A stretch of DNA of 64,000 nt, from contig NC_091968.1 of the NCBI RefSeq assembly GCF_036711975.1, forward strand, positions 29,497,001 to 29,561,000, given 5' to 3'. This document shows, piece after piece, positions 35,001 to 47,052 of this stretch. A program made the position numbers and the translations under genes. This stretch comes from Onthophagus taurus. Taxonomy: Eukaryota > Arthropoda > Insecta > Coleoptera > Scarabaeidae. The notes under the pieces are model-generated. The model was not told the DNA's origin, did not search any database, and saw only the letters and a program-made list of their open reading frames with translations. How positions within the stretch are numbered: position 1 is the first letter of the stretch; each line of letters begins with the position of its first letter.

Positions 35001-35996
35001 TAGGTTGTTATAACTAAATATTGAAGTTATAATAATTAACTTGAGCTTGTAATAATATTAAATTAAAATATGTTACACAAAATAAGTTAAATAAAAATAA
35101 AACGCAGATTAATTTATTCATTTCATAAAAAGTTATCACACAACAATGCTGCCAAAGTGTTTTGACAGTTCATGTAGGTGACCTTGAAATGATTGACAGT
35201 GCTACCATCTATTTCTCGTCAAAAAAATAAAATAATCATTGGAAGTATCCAAAAACATAAATTGCGTTATAATAATATTGAATTGCATAATCTTATAGAA
35301 CAACTATAAGTTTGTACATTCTTAATAACACCGATTAAACAAATTAAACATTTATTTTGAAAACCTTCGAAAAATTTAATTCTATACATCTCCATTACAA
35401 AAGAAATTTTTTGATTTATTTTTAAATCTTGTTAAATTGTACTGCAAACATGTCTCGTTTAATCTTTAACCAAATGAATTTCTTGAAAATATAGAATGTG
35501 TGTCACAGTACCTTGCATTGATCGCTCAGTTTGAGTGCCAACGCTGGTTCCTCCGTGATGCGAAGTAGAACACAGGATGGACCTACCTTTTCCGATGTCA
35601 TAAACTCGCTTTCGTTCCTTCACTCTCAACTTAAATTTGTTGAATTTTATCGAATTTGAACGTTTTAGGTTAATTGTTATAAAATACAATCGCAACATTT
35701 TTTTTTAAAAACATTTAGCAATCGTTTATTTCTTCCTTTTTATGTAAAAAATTTCTTTCAATTCATTATTACTATATACTTAATACGCGACGTTTGTATC
35801 TCGAAAAATCGGTGTACAAAAAGAAAAATATATATCTATGTATAGAAAAAAATTACATAGGTCACCTGTGTTCCTCATCACTATCACAGCCCTCGTTTTT
35901 ATTATTTAGTCTTAACATATTTGCAACACACGGAAATATCTAAAAAGAAACTAAAAAATGTCGTTTAAACTAAAGAGTCCTATCTTTGCGTTATTT
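35001..35996 (-). other. 3' region of the SCAF-like gene
   Basis: AT-rich DNA downstream of the SCAF stop codon, probably in part its 3' UTR. A 79-codon minus-strand frame at 35459-35698 has no recognisable content and no splice link to the gene. No other gene is seen. Confidence 0.4.
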
Positions 35997-38900
35997 TTAA
36001 CCGTCCTCAGCCTCCACTTCCTCATCATTATTTTCTATAATTTGATCCTCACCCGCATCATCTTCCTCTACGACTTTTTTTTCCTCAAATTCTTCGAGAT
36101 GTTCATCTCTTAACGGAGTTGTATTTCCCGCTGCTTCCTCTTCAACAACTCCTTGATTATCACTCACATCTTCTTCGACGTTATTAACCAAATCATTATT
36201 ATTATCGGCAACATCATTTTCCTGATTTTGCTCAACTATATCATCGTCGTTTTCATTTTTATTAAAACTATTTCTCCGATTAGAATTATTTTCTTCTTGT
36301 CGCGATGGCGAATTCGCCATACTCCACCGACTCTTTCGTTCTGATCGTTCGAAATCAACCGATTTATTCTCACCTTCATGTGTAGGTTCTTGTTGATCGT
36401 ATTTATTAAATCTCCCACCACCGCGTCTATCGAATTGTCCACGATGTCTCGGTGGGGGGTGGTGGCCGTGATCTTCAAAGTGACCTCGAAATCCTGGAGG
36501 GCCTTCGAACCGTGGTGGTGGACAAAAATTTGGTCTTATTCCAACTCCATCCATCCATGGTCCTACAATATTTAATAAATGATTTAAAAAATTAATTAAA
36601 TTAAAAAATAATTAACCTATTCGAGGTCCACGTATATGCCCCAAATGAGGTGGCCCCCTAGGATGAAACATTCCACCTCTAGGAGGCCCCATTAAATGTC
36701 CACGTCCATTGAACCCATCAGGTCGCATTCCCCTCATCGGGGGATGCCCACCCCTTGGTCCAAAAACGTCACCTCTATGTGGCGGATAAAATTCAGGTCC
36801 TCTACTAAATCTTTCATACTCATCAATTTCCTCTACATAACGATCCCTCCTCAAAAACCTATCGTCCAATAACTCCATATGCGGTAATGGGGGCCCATCG
36901 AAATCAGGAGGATAATCAAATTCGGGACCCATCGGGGGTCGACACATTCTCGGTCCTGGACGATCGTAATCATCATGAGTATCCATTGGTGGTAAATTAT
37001 TTTCAAGAGGACCTAAATTTTCACCACCATAACTAGCCGGAGGTGGGTAAAGGTGTCTTTCGGGATCTTGGGTTTCACGAGCCGTGAAAGACCCGTCATT
37101 TGCCATTTCTCTGAGGCGATCGTTTAAGCGTTTTTCGCGCTCTCGTCTGTCTAGTTCAACACTTCGCGAATCATCGCGATCTGACCAACGATTGATACCG
37201 CCACCTCCGCGATTATCACGACGATTTTCACCACGCCGATTATCCGGGTTATTTCTATTATCGCGATTTCTATCATAACTACCACCCCTTCGACTTCTAT
37301 CACGATTTCGATCGGCTCTATCGCGATCTCTACTACGATTTCTACCTAAAAAATTTAATAAAATTAAATTCTTGCATTTTTACTTTCGATTTATAACGTG
37401 GTTGCCATGGCAACGATAAATAATAGTATATTATTATATAAGCAAATAATGAGGGCTATTATTCACTAAGTCCACGACTACTATTGAAATTGATTCCATA
37501 AATTTACTTTTTAAAATTTTTTAATAAAGTTTAAACGTCAATGTGACACAAATTCAATGTTACCAACTGTAACCAACTTCACAACGATTTGTCAAAATTA
37601 AACGTCATTTTTTTAAATGTTTTTTTTTTTTACGAATATTAATTTATTTATACTTAAATCATACGAAAAAAGGAATTTGTTTACGCTTTTTTTAATGTCA
37701 AACCTTTAGAAAGTACTAAAAAATTAAGTTAAATTGACGTTTTTTTGAAATTTTGACGTTTCAAATAATTATTATTAGTCTGTCAAGTTGATTACTATCC
37801 TTTTCTTTTAAAAAACTCATTTATAAAGTATATATTACAAGGTAGTCGTGGACAAAGGATATTTATTTTACCTCCTCCTCTATTATCTCTTCGATCTCTT
37901 CTTCCATCATCCATCTCATCATGTCGATTAAACCGATTAACAACAGCACTTAAATTAACCTCCCCCGAACTATTATAGGACCCCATCGTTGCTAATAATT
38001 GGTCACTTAATGCAGGCCTATCCATTTTATCAGCGTCTTCCATTTCAACATCCATATTATCATCGGCATGATGTACTATTCCAAATCCGGTGTTTGGTTG
38101 TGTTTGTATTGGTAACGGAAGTAATCCGTTATCGTTAACCGAATCTTGACTATTATCTCCTGCGTTTCCGGCAACTGCTACTGTAGGAGCCGCAACCGAC
38201 ATTTGAGGAACATTGGGAGTTTGTAACAAACTTGGTGGCGCTTGCCCGAATGGTGAATTAATCCCTAAAAGTTGATTCGGCAGGAGAGCATTTGCTAAAT
38301 TCGGTGGAGGCACACCAATAGGGACGTTCGTCATTAAACTTGTTTGTAAATTCATGCCGACGGCGTTTAATAAGTTTCTGTTTAATTGGAACGGTGGAAC
38401 TAGTGATAAGGCGATGGGTGGCGCTGATAAAAGATTTCCCGGTACCGGCGGAGGTTGAGATGTATCCAAAGTAGCCGATGAAACTGATGTTAAAGTTGCA
38501 GCAAGATTCGATAAATCACTCACAGATTGATTTTCAAGCGGTTTTTGATTCAATTTCGACTTCATCCATTGCGGCATCGTTTCTTCATCAATAACACCAC
38601 CATCTTCTAATAATTCCGTATCCATATCCGGTTTTAATTTGCCGTAAGGAATATAAGAAACTCCTAAATCACCTTCCCAATAATCTTTAAGATCTTTACC
38701 TTTAAAAACAATTTAAATTAATTTAATAAAAATATTATCTTAAGTGGAGAAGGAGAGGAGGATGAAGTAAAATAAGGGGAATACAGGGGAATTTTTACAA
38801 GCTGGCGACTGGAAGATTTGATGGAGGTGGTGAGTGACGCGTCGGGGACGTATTCTGGGAAAGAACGAATGGTGGGATGGAGAATGCAGGGAGGCGAAAA

Positions 38901-41900
38901 GGGAAGCAAGGTGAAGATTGAGGCAGTGGCGGAGAGAAAAGGTTCTGGTGTACAGTTATAAGTAAGCAAGCAGAAGGTACAAAGAAGTATGTGGGCAAAG
39001 AAAAGAGCGTTGAGGTTGAAGGAGGCAGCAAAAATTAAGGAGATAAGATGGGAAGGAATGGAATATACAGATGGCGGAATGGAGGAGTCACTTTATGAAT
39101 TTGTTAGGAGGGGTAGAAAACAGGCAGGCGGTCGAGGAGGAGGAGACGATTGAGGTTAGGTGAGGATGGTGTACTGAACGAGGCATGGTTGGAGGCGACA
39201 AGAGAGGTGAGAGGGAAGCTGTTAGAGACGTTGAACAATGTGTAGAACCTGATGTTGTTAGGAGCCAAATCTCAATCATTTAGACAACTTTTCAACCACA
39301 TTATGAGTATTTTGACAAATTTCAATGATTACCAACTTATTTTTAATCCTTTTGATCAAACTGGCATAGCTATATAGGAACCAGTTTTCAATAGTATACA
39401 CAAGTTATCAGTGATAACCTGCTAGTTTTTAAGCATTTAGTAACTTATTTAACAACTTGGCATAGCTAAAAACCAGCTCTCAATGATATCGCCAAGTTTT
39501 CAATGATAATCAACCAGTTTTTAATCATTTAGGACACACTTTCAATAATTTCGAGCTTGTTTTTAATCATTTCAAAGAATTTCGTTTTGTTATGAACCAG
39601 ATCTTAATCTTAACCATTTAGAACAACGGTTAATGGTTATGAACCCGTGGAGAAGGGTAAATGAAAGGAGTGGTGGTAGGAGGGAGAAATCTTCACGTGC
39701 TAGCGTATGCGAATGACATGGTGGTTGTGGCGAGGGATGCGACGGAAATGAGAGGGATGGTAAGACACTTGGAGGGGTATTTCAGGGCGAAAGTGTTTAA
39801 GGTGAATGTAGTAAAGACGAAGAGGATGAAGATCTACAAAGGGGGGAGGAGAAGAAAGAGGGAGGAATGGAGATGGGAAGGAAAAGAGATTGAAGAAGAG
39901 GTGAGAGAATTCACGTATCTGGGATACAGGTTCATAGGAGGATAGCAAGGACGCATGGAGGCGCATGTGAGGGGATGGCTAAAAGGGCAACTAAGGTGAT
40001 GGAGCAGCTCTGGGGAGAAAGAGTGTTTGGAAGGGACATCAGAAAGAGAAAGATCATGTTTGATGGGTTGGTGAGGAGGGCAATGATGTACGGCGGGGAA
40101 GTTGGGGATGGAACAGGGAGGATATTCTGGAGGATGTACAGAATCGGTACTGGGTCTGGCGAGAGAGACCCCGGTGTATATTGTGAGGGAGGAAGTGAAG
40201 GTGGATGAAATGAAGGTGGAGCGGACAGAAGAGTAATTACCCTGGGGGAGAGTTGGAAGGAAGTTAGGGAGGAGATGATTAGATATTAGAGATGTGTAAC
40301 ACTGCGCTGCGCGGCGCAATTGAGTTAACTCAGTACAGTGTGTTACGTGCGCTGATACCCAACTTTAAAATGAGTCAGCATAAGACTTAGGGCTGGTATT
40401 TTCAACTATCTATAAAGTCCTCAATAGGTATACAACAGATCTGTCAGATTTATCACCCTATTATAGCCCTTCAAATGAGCAAATATAATGGCGACATTGT
40501 ACAAAACGCGCCATGTACTCTTTATATTCACGTTCTGTACACCGCCACCGTAACATATTCTCATTTTGAGGAGTTTAACAGGGCTAAAAATCTTGCAGAT
40601 CTCTCAAATAGCTATTAAGAATTTACAGATATGTAGGTGAAAATTCTAGCCCTTAGTCACGTATAAAACCTGCATTTGCTAGAACTTGGAACGAGATATC
40701 AGGCTAGCTGCGCCGGCGTATATGATATCGCTGATAGATATGATGCATCAGCAACTGCGTTATGGCGCAATTGAGTTGGTACATTGCGCTAACTCACTTA
40801 GGTGCGCCAGTATCAGTGTGTCAGCGCAGCAAATTTTGCTGAGTTACACATGGCTATTAGATATGCTAAAGGAGAGAATATTACAAAAAGACGGGTTATT
40901 CAGAGGCAGAGATAAATAACAGAAGAAGGGAAGGATGTGGGGGGAGGTAAGCGACAGGAATAGGGACATCCAGAGACAGGAGAGAAAGGCGTGGATAAAA
41001 GAGGGAAGGTACAATGAAAGATATGGAGCGTAATGGCGGAAGGGCTTCCAAAATACTTAGTGAAGTTGGGGAGTGAGGCAGGGAAGTGGTTGGTGGCCAG
41101 ATTTCGGTATGATAATGAGGAGAGAGTGAACAGGTATAGTTTCCGATATTTCTAGTGGTTTTTATGACTTAATTGCAGTCATATAACGAACAAAAACGGA
41201 TTTGTAAACGGGTACTTTAGGAACCCCAAACTCTGGCGTGAGTTGTTCAGGTCCGCATTAACGGAAATTACAAAAACATAATATTTAAAAACTTAAATAC
41301 CATTACTTTGTAAAATTATAACAATTTATTTCAAATTTATATTTTTAAAGTCTAAACAATTAATTACCCGTTAATAATTTTTTCCGTCGACCGTGTATTT
41401 ATAAGATTTATAAATGTATACAAAATCATTCATTAATGACACCTATTAATAAACGATTTTAAGAAAGTCCGACCGAACTAAATAGTAGTCAATTTAATAA
41501 ATATTCTCCAATGAAATTTGTAATACCGACTCAACCGACCACTATATCTATTCGGTAAGACTACAAAAATAAATTATGACACATTAAAAGTGAGGTTATT
41601 TTGCCAGTGACAGAATTGGGAGATTTTTCAACGATGGATTTTCTCTATTTTGTTGAAAAGACGGCCAACGAAAAAATATTGTAACTAACTCGTATATTAA
41701 AATGCGATTAATTATCTCAATAATTAACATTATAAATCGTTAAAATATCTCGATAATTAATCGCCTTCATTAATAGACTTGTTGGTTAAATAACTATTAT
41801 ATTATTAATTATTATAGTAGAAACCACGAGAGCTGGCAGTGACAGATCGCTTAAAAATGGTATGAATCAAGATATGGACGTACGACTTAGATTATTTCAC

Positions 41901-44900
41901 CACATACATTTAAATGTAGGTTATGTTAGTAATGGAGGTTATATGTCAAATATTGTCAAAGATATTAGGTTCGTTCCAACCGCACAAATTTGACTCGTCG
42001 TGTACGCGTACACGACTAGTACAGGACTTTTTTCTGCGCATGTTCGTCCGTGGACACGTTTGTGTACGCGTACATTTCGTCAACGCTGTTGGAACGGTTT
42101 AAAATTTCTATGTACGTTTTATATCCAACCCTGCCGATAGTTAGCGCTGCAACCACAATTTACCATTTCAAACGAAATCCATTTACTCATTTTTTTAACA
42201 ATAATGAACTAAAGTAGCATTAATTAGAAATGTAAAAAAAGCGTAATAACCTTTACTAGAAAAATGAAATAAAAATATGCATGTTTTTACACTTTTTTGA
42301 TTAATTTGTCTATGAAACTTATCATAAAACATACATATGAAATAAAAGTTCTTAAAAATTTGTTAAACAAAACACCAGAAACATGTAAAAGAGTAGAGAA
42401 TAATCCAAATCCAAATGTACAGGGTCTGTCACGATGAGCTGAGTCTTATATGTATATAGCAAACTACTGCCACTATTTTTGTGAAAATTTGCATATGGGT
42501 TTACCCGAAGTGTTCGTTTCAGCTAAAATATTTTCAGATTTCTCCAATTTGCGGTTATACCGGAAATGGACCACAACTATGTTATTTTAACAATTTTTAT
42601 TGAATTTTCGAGACCCCTAAATTAGGGTTGCCATTTAAAAAAATGTAGTTTTCGACTTTTCGAGATAGGGAAATTCGGGGAAAATTTCTGACCAATCTAT
42701 ATAATTTTTTTAAAAACTTTTCAAGGGTTATGTAAACTATGGATCCTCTCTGTGCAAACCCTGAGAATATTTGGCCGGACTCGAGTGTAATTTCGAAAAA
42801 TTACCATAACTTTCGAAAAAACTGAAATAATCCATAAATGGTGCACTCTAGACATATGATGACTTATATCAAATTATACTAAAATTTAGTGGGGATCTCG
42901 AAAATTCAATAAAAATCGGTACATTCCATTTAAAATAACGAAGTTGGGGTCCATTTCCGGTATAACCGGAAGTTGGAGAACACTGAAAATATTTTAGCTG
43001 AAACGAGCACCTCAGATAAACGCTAGAGAAATAGTGCCAGTAATTTGCCACATAGATATAGACTCAGCTCGTCGTGACAGACCCGCTTGATGGTAAAGAT
43101 ACCCATAAGAGATACAAACAGACCGGCTGCACAATTGGAAATGAGTTATGCTCTGTTATGCGCAAGCGCTAAAGAACGTGACAAACCGTACATCGTCGAA
43201 ACCAGGTACGCATTTGACTTGTCGCGGACGCGTACATGAACGCGTCCGACGGTCATTGGAACTCATGACAACTTGTCGCCGACCAGTCCGCGGCACGTCC
43301 ACGGGTCGGATGGAACAGCACTTTTCAACTGCGCAGGCTGGTGACTGTCAATTGACAGTCAAAAGTGCGGTTGGAACGAACCTATTATTTAATGATTTTC
43401 CTTTCAAAGAAAACATTTTCGACTTGTGAAAACACTAACAGATTCATGACAACGCTCACAAGACGTTTCGATTTTAGGTTATAATTATAGAGTTACATCC
43501 CTTAGATGAACAGACGTACTTTTTCGACGTGGCCATTTGAATTGTACAGCAGACATATTAAACTAATGCTATCTCTTTCTAACACACATTACTCTCTAGC
43601 GGTTTGTGAGCTACGTATGGCATTTGTAAGAGCGGAACACGATGATTTACTGCCAGCTCTCCTGGCGTCTACTATACTTGTTTTTTTTTTGTAAAATCAT
43701 TTAAGTATAAGTAAATTTATATTCTTTACTACATTTCTGTTTTATTTTGTTGAATTTATAACAAAATAAAAAAAGAAGTGTGTCCCTGGACCTAGTTCGC
43801 TAGGAGGATCTATCATAAATCACGTCCAGGTACTTTTTCAGGGTGATAATTACTGCCACTATAGTTTCTGAGGATCATAAAACCACCAGAAATATCGGAA
43901 ACGATACAGGGCGGATGATGTGGATAGGTGGTGTCGGGTGTGCAGAGAGGACTGGGAGACGCTAGAACATATGTTGAGGGGATATAGTGACCTGAGAGAA
44001 AAAGAAAGGAATCGGTGGCATATTCTGGAAGAGGGGGAAAAGGCAGGGGATGGATGAAGGAAGTTAAGTTAGGTTTGTCATGTTTTGTACAGAAAATTGA
44101 AAACGTTTAGTTAACAATAAAAACTCTTATATCAACATTATCTTAAGTGTTTTTACCTTTAACTCCTTTCCCAGGAGCCCAAGCTAAAGTTAATGCTTTC
44201 CCATGTAATTTATAATTTTTCAATTTCGTTAAACATTTGGCAGCATCTTGTCTCCGATCCATCACAATAAAAGCGCATCCCCTTGGTATAATCAAATCGA
44301 TACTAATAATCCCTCCAAATTCCCCAAAAGTATCTGATAAATCTTCTTGATGAACCAACTTGGAAAGATGCCCCACCCACAACGTGGTACTACACACGCT
44401 TAAATGATCTTTCTTAATTGGCGGTAACCCCCTCTTTTTCCTCTCCTTATCCTTTTCACGTTCCTTTTCCCTTTCTCTATCCTTTTCGCGATCACGCGAT
44501 CTCGATCTTCGTCTGCGCGACCGCGAATGCGATCTTGATCTCGACGAGCGTCTCGAACGACGATCTCGTCCGCGATCGCGCGAACGACTTCGACTCCTTC
44601 CACGTCTACGCGAACTCCCATAACGATCCGGAGATACGCTTCGGGAATCGCCGTGGTCTACCGTGATCACTTCGACATCATTATCAGTTCCGGCACCCAC
44701 AAATTCCACTTCGGAACTAACCGTACCATCTTGATCTTGATTTTGAGTTATATAACCGACTCCGGGTGGTTGTTGGGTTGTTTTGTAACCGGGCGGTGGT
44801 TGAGACATGTCTGTGGTCATTGGGAGGAAATAATTTGATGGGACGGCTGGAGAATTATTGCTGGGTTTAAACTCACATTCGGAAGCGAATGGTAAATGCT

Positions 44901-46576
44901 AAAAAAAAAAATTGGATTAACTTAATTGAAATAATATTTCAAATTTTAAACTAACTGGTACGGTTTGAGCAAGATGTTTATCGAATTCATCTTCTTGTTG
45001 TTTCATTTCATGCAATTTTCGAAGCTTTTCTAAGTCAATTTCTTGATGTTGTCCATGTTGCAACATCGAATTTTGGAGGGTTTGAAGTTGTTTTAACACT
45101 TCCGGGTTTGATAATAAACTATGAAATAAAATAAGTTAAATAATTTAACAAAAAATAAATTAAATACTAACTTTCCAACTGAATCAATTGATGTATTATT
45201 AGTATTTGTATTTTTTGGAGATGGATTATTTGGGTCTTCATCTTCGTCATCGCCGTAATCGAAGTCTAATAATTTCCTATCGAAATGAACTGGTTGCCCA
45301 TCAGATTTTCCTGCACCACCTTGATATAATAATTTATGCAGCTGTTGGAGTTGAGCTAAAGTTGCTGGGTCGAGAGTTGGGGTCGCCTAAAAAAAATTAA
45401 CCTCCTTTTAGTTAATAATAATTCAATGAACCACACAAAAGGCTTAAATTAGAATTTGATACTTTTCATAAAAACGTTTTTCCCTTTTTAATTTTATTTT
45501 AATTTTTAACTTTGTTTTAATTGAAGCGTTTTAGTACCGTTGCATTAACGCTGTGGGGTACGGCGTTTGCCTGATCAGTTCCTTGTTGTGTGACCTTCGT
45601 AGGCGTCTTCTGGAGCGCCGGTGAACCTGGTTAGGAAAAACGTTTTTAGATAAGTATCGTGACAAACAAAAAAAAAATTGAATTTTAAAAAAATTTCAAA
45701 TTAATCATCATTATACAAGTTATCTTTTAATTTTTGATTGTAGATTTTACCTTAACTAAATTATAAACATAATAAGAAAAATAAAAATGTTCACCTACCT
45801 TTTGGTAGACTAGTAGTCCCACTTATATTTCCGATCGTTCCATTATTCTGGTTAATTTCTTTATAGATCGGATGGTTTGGGTCGGCCAAATCAAATAGCG
45901 GTTGAATTACTTCCGGGGCAAACACTTGATTTTTTTGCCATAAATTTAACACTCTTATAACTTTACTCTGCAAAAATTTAAACTTAAATTAGAAATAATT
46001 ACGTTTAATTAATTTAATCAAAAGATGGCGCTACTAAAACAAGATTAAATTAATCAAGAGATGGCGCTATTAAAAAATGCCATCATATTAAGATCACAAA
46101 GAAAATGAATAAAGAAAAATATCCTTTTTTTACTTACTTTATCTTCAGGTGGACATTTATATAAATTAACAAACGTTTGTTGCATATTTTTCGCAAATCT
46201 AGGAGCAAAAACGTCCTTATCGGTCCCAAATTGATGCCGAGACTGCCTCACAATTGAATCAATAACATATAAACCTGGTACTTTGTACTCCGATTTACAT
46301 TTCAATATAAATTTTTCAACGCTTTGCACAACATGCTTGTAAAATTTGATAGCCTTAATTGCTCCTCTAGTGATTGCAGTCATTTTCGCTTTTGATATCG
46401 GGGGCCTCACCTCGTACAACGAGGATAACTACGAAAAGAATAAAAAACATTAAAAATCCATGTTAGCGTTTTGTGGATAGATACACCCAAAAAACGTTGA
46501 CGTTAATCAGCGCCGATTTCAATTACGGCTACAAAACAGGACTTACCTCCGAATTAAACGATTTTACGGCGTCCAT
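35997..46576 (-). CDS. SCAF4/SCAF8 homologue: CTD-interacting, SR-rich, RRM protein
   Basis: Ten coding exons join in frame on the minus strand: 46576-46547, 46428-46138, 45967-45799, 45626-45538, 45386-45172, 45118-44956, 44898-44157, 38699-37872, 37345-36617 and 36562-35997, giving 1273 aa. Residues 1-140 form a CTD-interacting domain (KAIKFYKHVVQSVEKFI, VPGLYVIDSIVRQSRHQFG, VIRVLNLWQKN). Residues 405-470 are an RS/RE-rich stretch. Residues 490-562 are an RRM with RNP2 LWVGHL and RNP1 GCAFIVM, followed by KDLKDYWEGDLGVSYIPYGK. The rest is Pro/Met-rich, Arg/Gly/Asp-rich, then acidic. SCAF4/8 bind the phosphorylated RNA polymerase II tail and restrain early polyadenylation and aid elongation. 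Exons 4 and 7-8 joins rest on phase and GT-AG ends. Intron 7 was expanded to 5457 bp by a retroelement. Confidence 0.93.
39245..39645. repeat. AT-rich inserted block with short degenerate repeats
   Basis: This block interrupts the purine-rich LINE sequence and has a different composition. It repeats CAATGAT..CCAACTT, TTTTTAATC(A/C)TTT and AACTGGCATAGCTA motifs at 20-90 bp intervals. I could not define its ends or type. Confidence 0.55.
39661..40208 (+). pseudogene. LINE reverse transcriptase fragment
   Basis: The open frame 39661-39945 carries the RT catalytic box as LAYANDMVVVA, where the second Asp of YxDD-type boxes is retained but the first is Asn, then a thumb-region EVREFTYLGYRF. A frame change near 39950 leads into GMAKRATKVMEQLWGERVFG. 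Stops follow near 40200-40235. The type resembles large insect non-LTR families with GVVVGGR-LHVLAYADD. Non-functional. Confidence 0.8.
40287..40856. mobile_element. hAT-like MITE, 570 bp, with perfect 8-bp target duplication
   Basis: The target duplication TTAGATAT lies at 40279-40286 and 40857-40864. The ends are TAGAGATGTGTAAC and GTTACACATGGCTA, a 14-bp inverted repeat with two mismatches. An 8-bp duplication and a TAG-G-like end fit the hAT superfamily. The outer arms are rich in GCGC (CTGCGCTGCGCGGCGCAATT). A second inverted repeat inside (CTTAGGGCTGGTATTTTCA near 40387, TGAAAATTCTAGCCCTTAG ending near 40662) marks a further nested element. It sits inside the LINE. Confidence 0.85.
41967..43383. 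mobile_element. Inner element with 19-bp inverted ends
   Basis: AGGTTCGTTCCAACCGCAC (41967-41985) and its exact complement (43365-43383) bound this element. The arms next to each end are GC-rich, with GTGTACGCGTACAC (perfect palindrome) on the left and CGGACGCGT...ACGCGTCCG on the right. The target duplication is unclear (ATT at both sides). Its middle is occupied by the MITE at 42420. Confidence 0.75.
42420..43084. mobile_element. Innermost MITE, CAGGGTCTGTCACG ends
   Basis: It begins CAGGGTCTGTCACGATGAGC and ends at the near complement GCTCGTCGTGACAGACCC. Arms of about 200 bp include ACCGGAAATGGACC / GGTCCATTTCCGGT. TA precedes the left end; the right TA is lost. Motifs such as TTATACCGGAAAT and GAAAATATTTTAGC are shared with the fold-back elements at 1601 and 15975, so they are one wider family. 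Confidence 0.8.
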
Positions 46577-47052
46577 CGTTGAGAAATTATCCAGAATTAT
46601 CCGTTATTTATTGATATTTGAATGTGTAATCAATTTATTTTCTGGTTTTATTGCGGGAAGCGTCAAGTAGTAAAAATGGCAGCCATCTTTGCTTCTGAGT
46701 TTATGACGTAACGGTGTGTTTTTGAGATTATTGCAAAAACATTCATTTTTAATTTATTTATTATTTATATAAAATAGAAAACAACGAAAACTGTTTCACT
46801 TCTAATTTTTTATTGATAATTATAAATAAAAGTCAATATTTTTTTATTATATCGAATTTGTGACTAATTTCATCATGGACTTTAAATTGTCATTATAACA
46901 GCACCATCTATTAATTATATTATTGAAATATGATTAACAATTTTAAATAAATAAATAAAATAAACAATAAACTTTTAGTATTTACTTTTATTTCGTTATA
47001 ATTAAATCACTTAAATTATCATTTTTAATCCTTATTCGAGTTCAATAATTTT
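46577..47052. other. SCAF promoter/5' UTR side and PLC-like 3' flank
   Basis: This separates the SCAF start codon from the stop codon of the upstream minus-strand gene. 46577-46700 is probably 5' UTR and core promoter. Beyond it is AT-rich DNA with AATAAA-type signals for the PLC-like transcript. No gene is seen. Confidence 0.4.

Larger units (their letters stand above)
41135..43906. mobile_element. Inverted-repeat element interrupting the LINE, 2.8 kb
   Basis: TATAGTTTCCGATATTTCTA plus GTGGTTTTTATGA on the left (41135) and the complement TCATAAAACCACC plus AGAAATATCGGAAACGATA on the right (43874-43906) form ends of about 33 bp with TA at the edges. Removing the element rejoins the LINE frame in the region RVNRY ... 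CRVCRED. It has no transposase, and it has taken the elements at 41967 and 42420. Confidence 0.75.
38747..44136 (+). mobile_element. Non-LTR retroelement in SCAF intron 7 with nested insertions
   Basis: A perfect 13-bp target duplication, ATTATCTTAAGTG, flanks it at 38734-38746 and 44137-44149. Pieces of one decayed LINE run on the plus strand: 38747 to about 39245 (purine-rich, WRMQGGEKGSKVKIEAVAER), 39640-40286, 40865-41134 and 43907-44136. Reverse transcriptase is recognised by LHVLAYANDMVVVARDATEM (YADD box changed to YAND), EVREFTYLGY and KRATKVMEQLWG. The last piece has a CRVCREDWETLEHML zinc-knuckle-like motif usual near the LINE C-terminus. About 1.7 kb of LINE remains; the rest is later insertions. 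Its orientation is opposite to the host gene. Confidence 0.9.

Noticed and set aside
35459..35698. 79-codon minus-strand frame downstream of the SCAF gene
   Set aside because: Lies after the SCAF stop codon; no splice link and no recognisable domain.
36153..36575. Plus-strand and second-frame ORFs over the SCAF 3' exons
   Set aside because: Shadows of the Arg/Asp/Gly-rich and acidic coding sequence on the minus strand.
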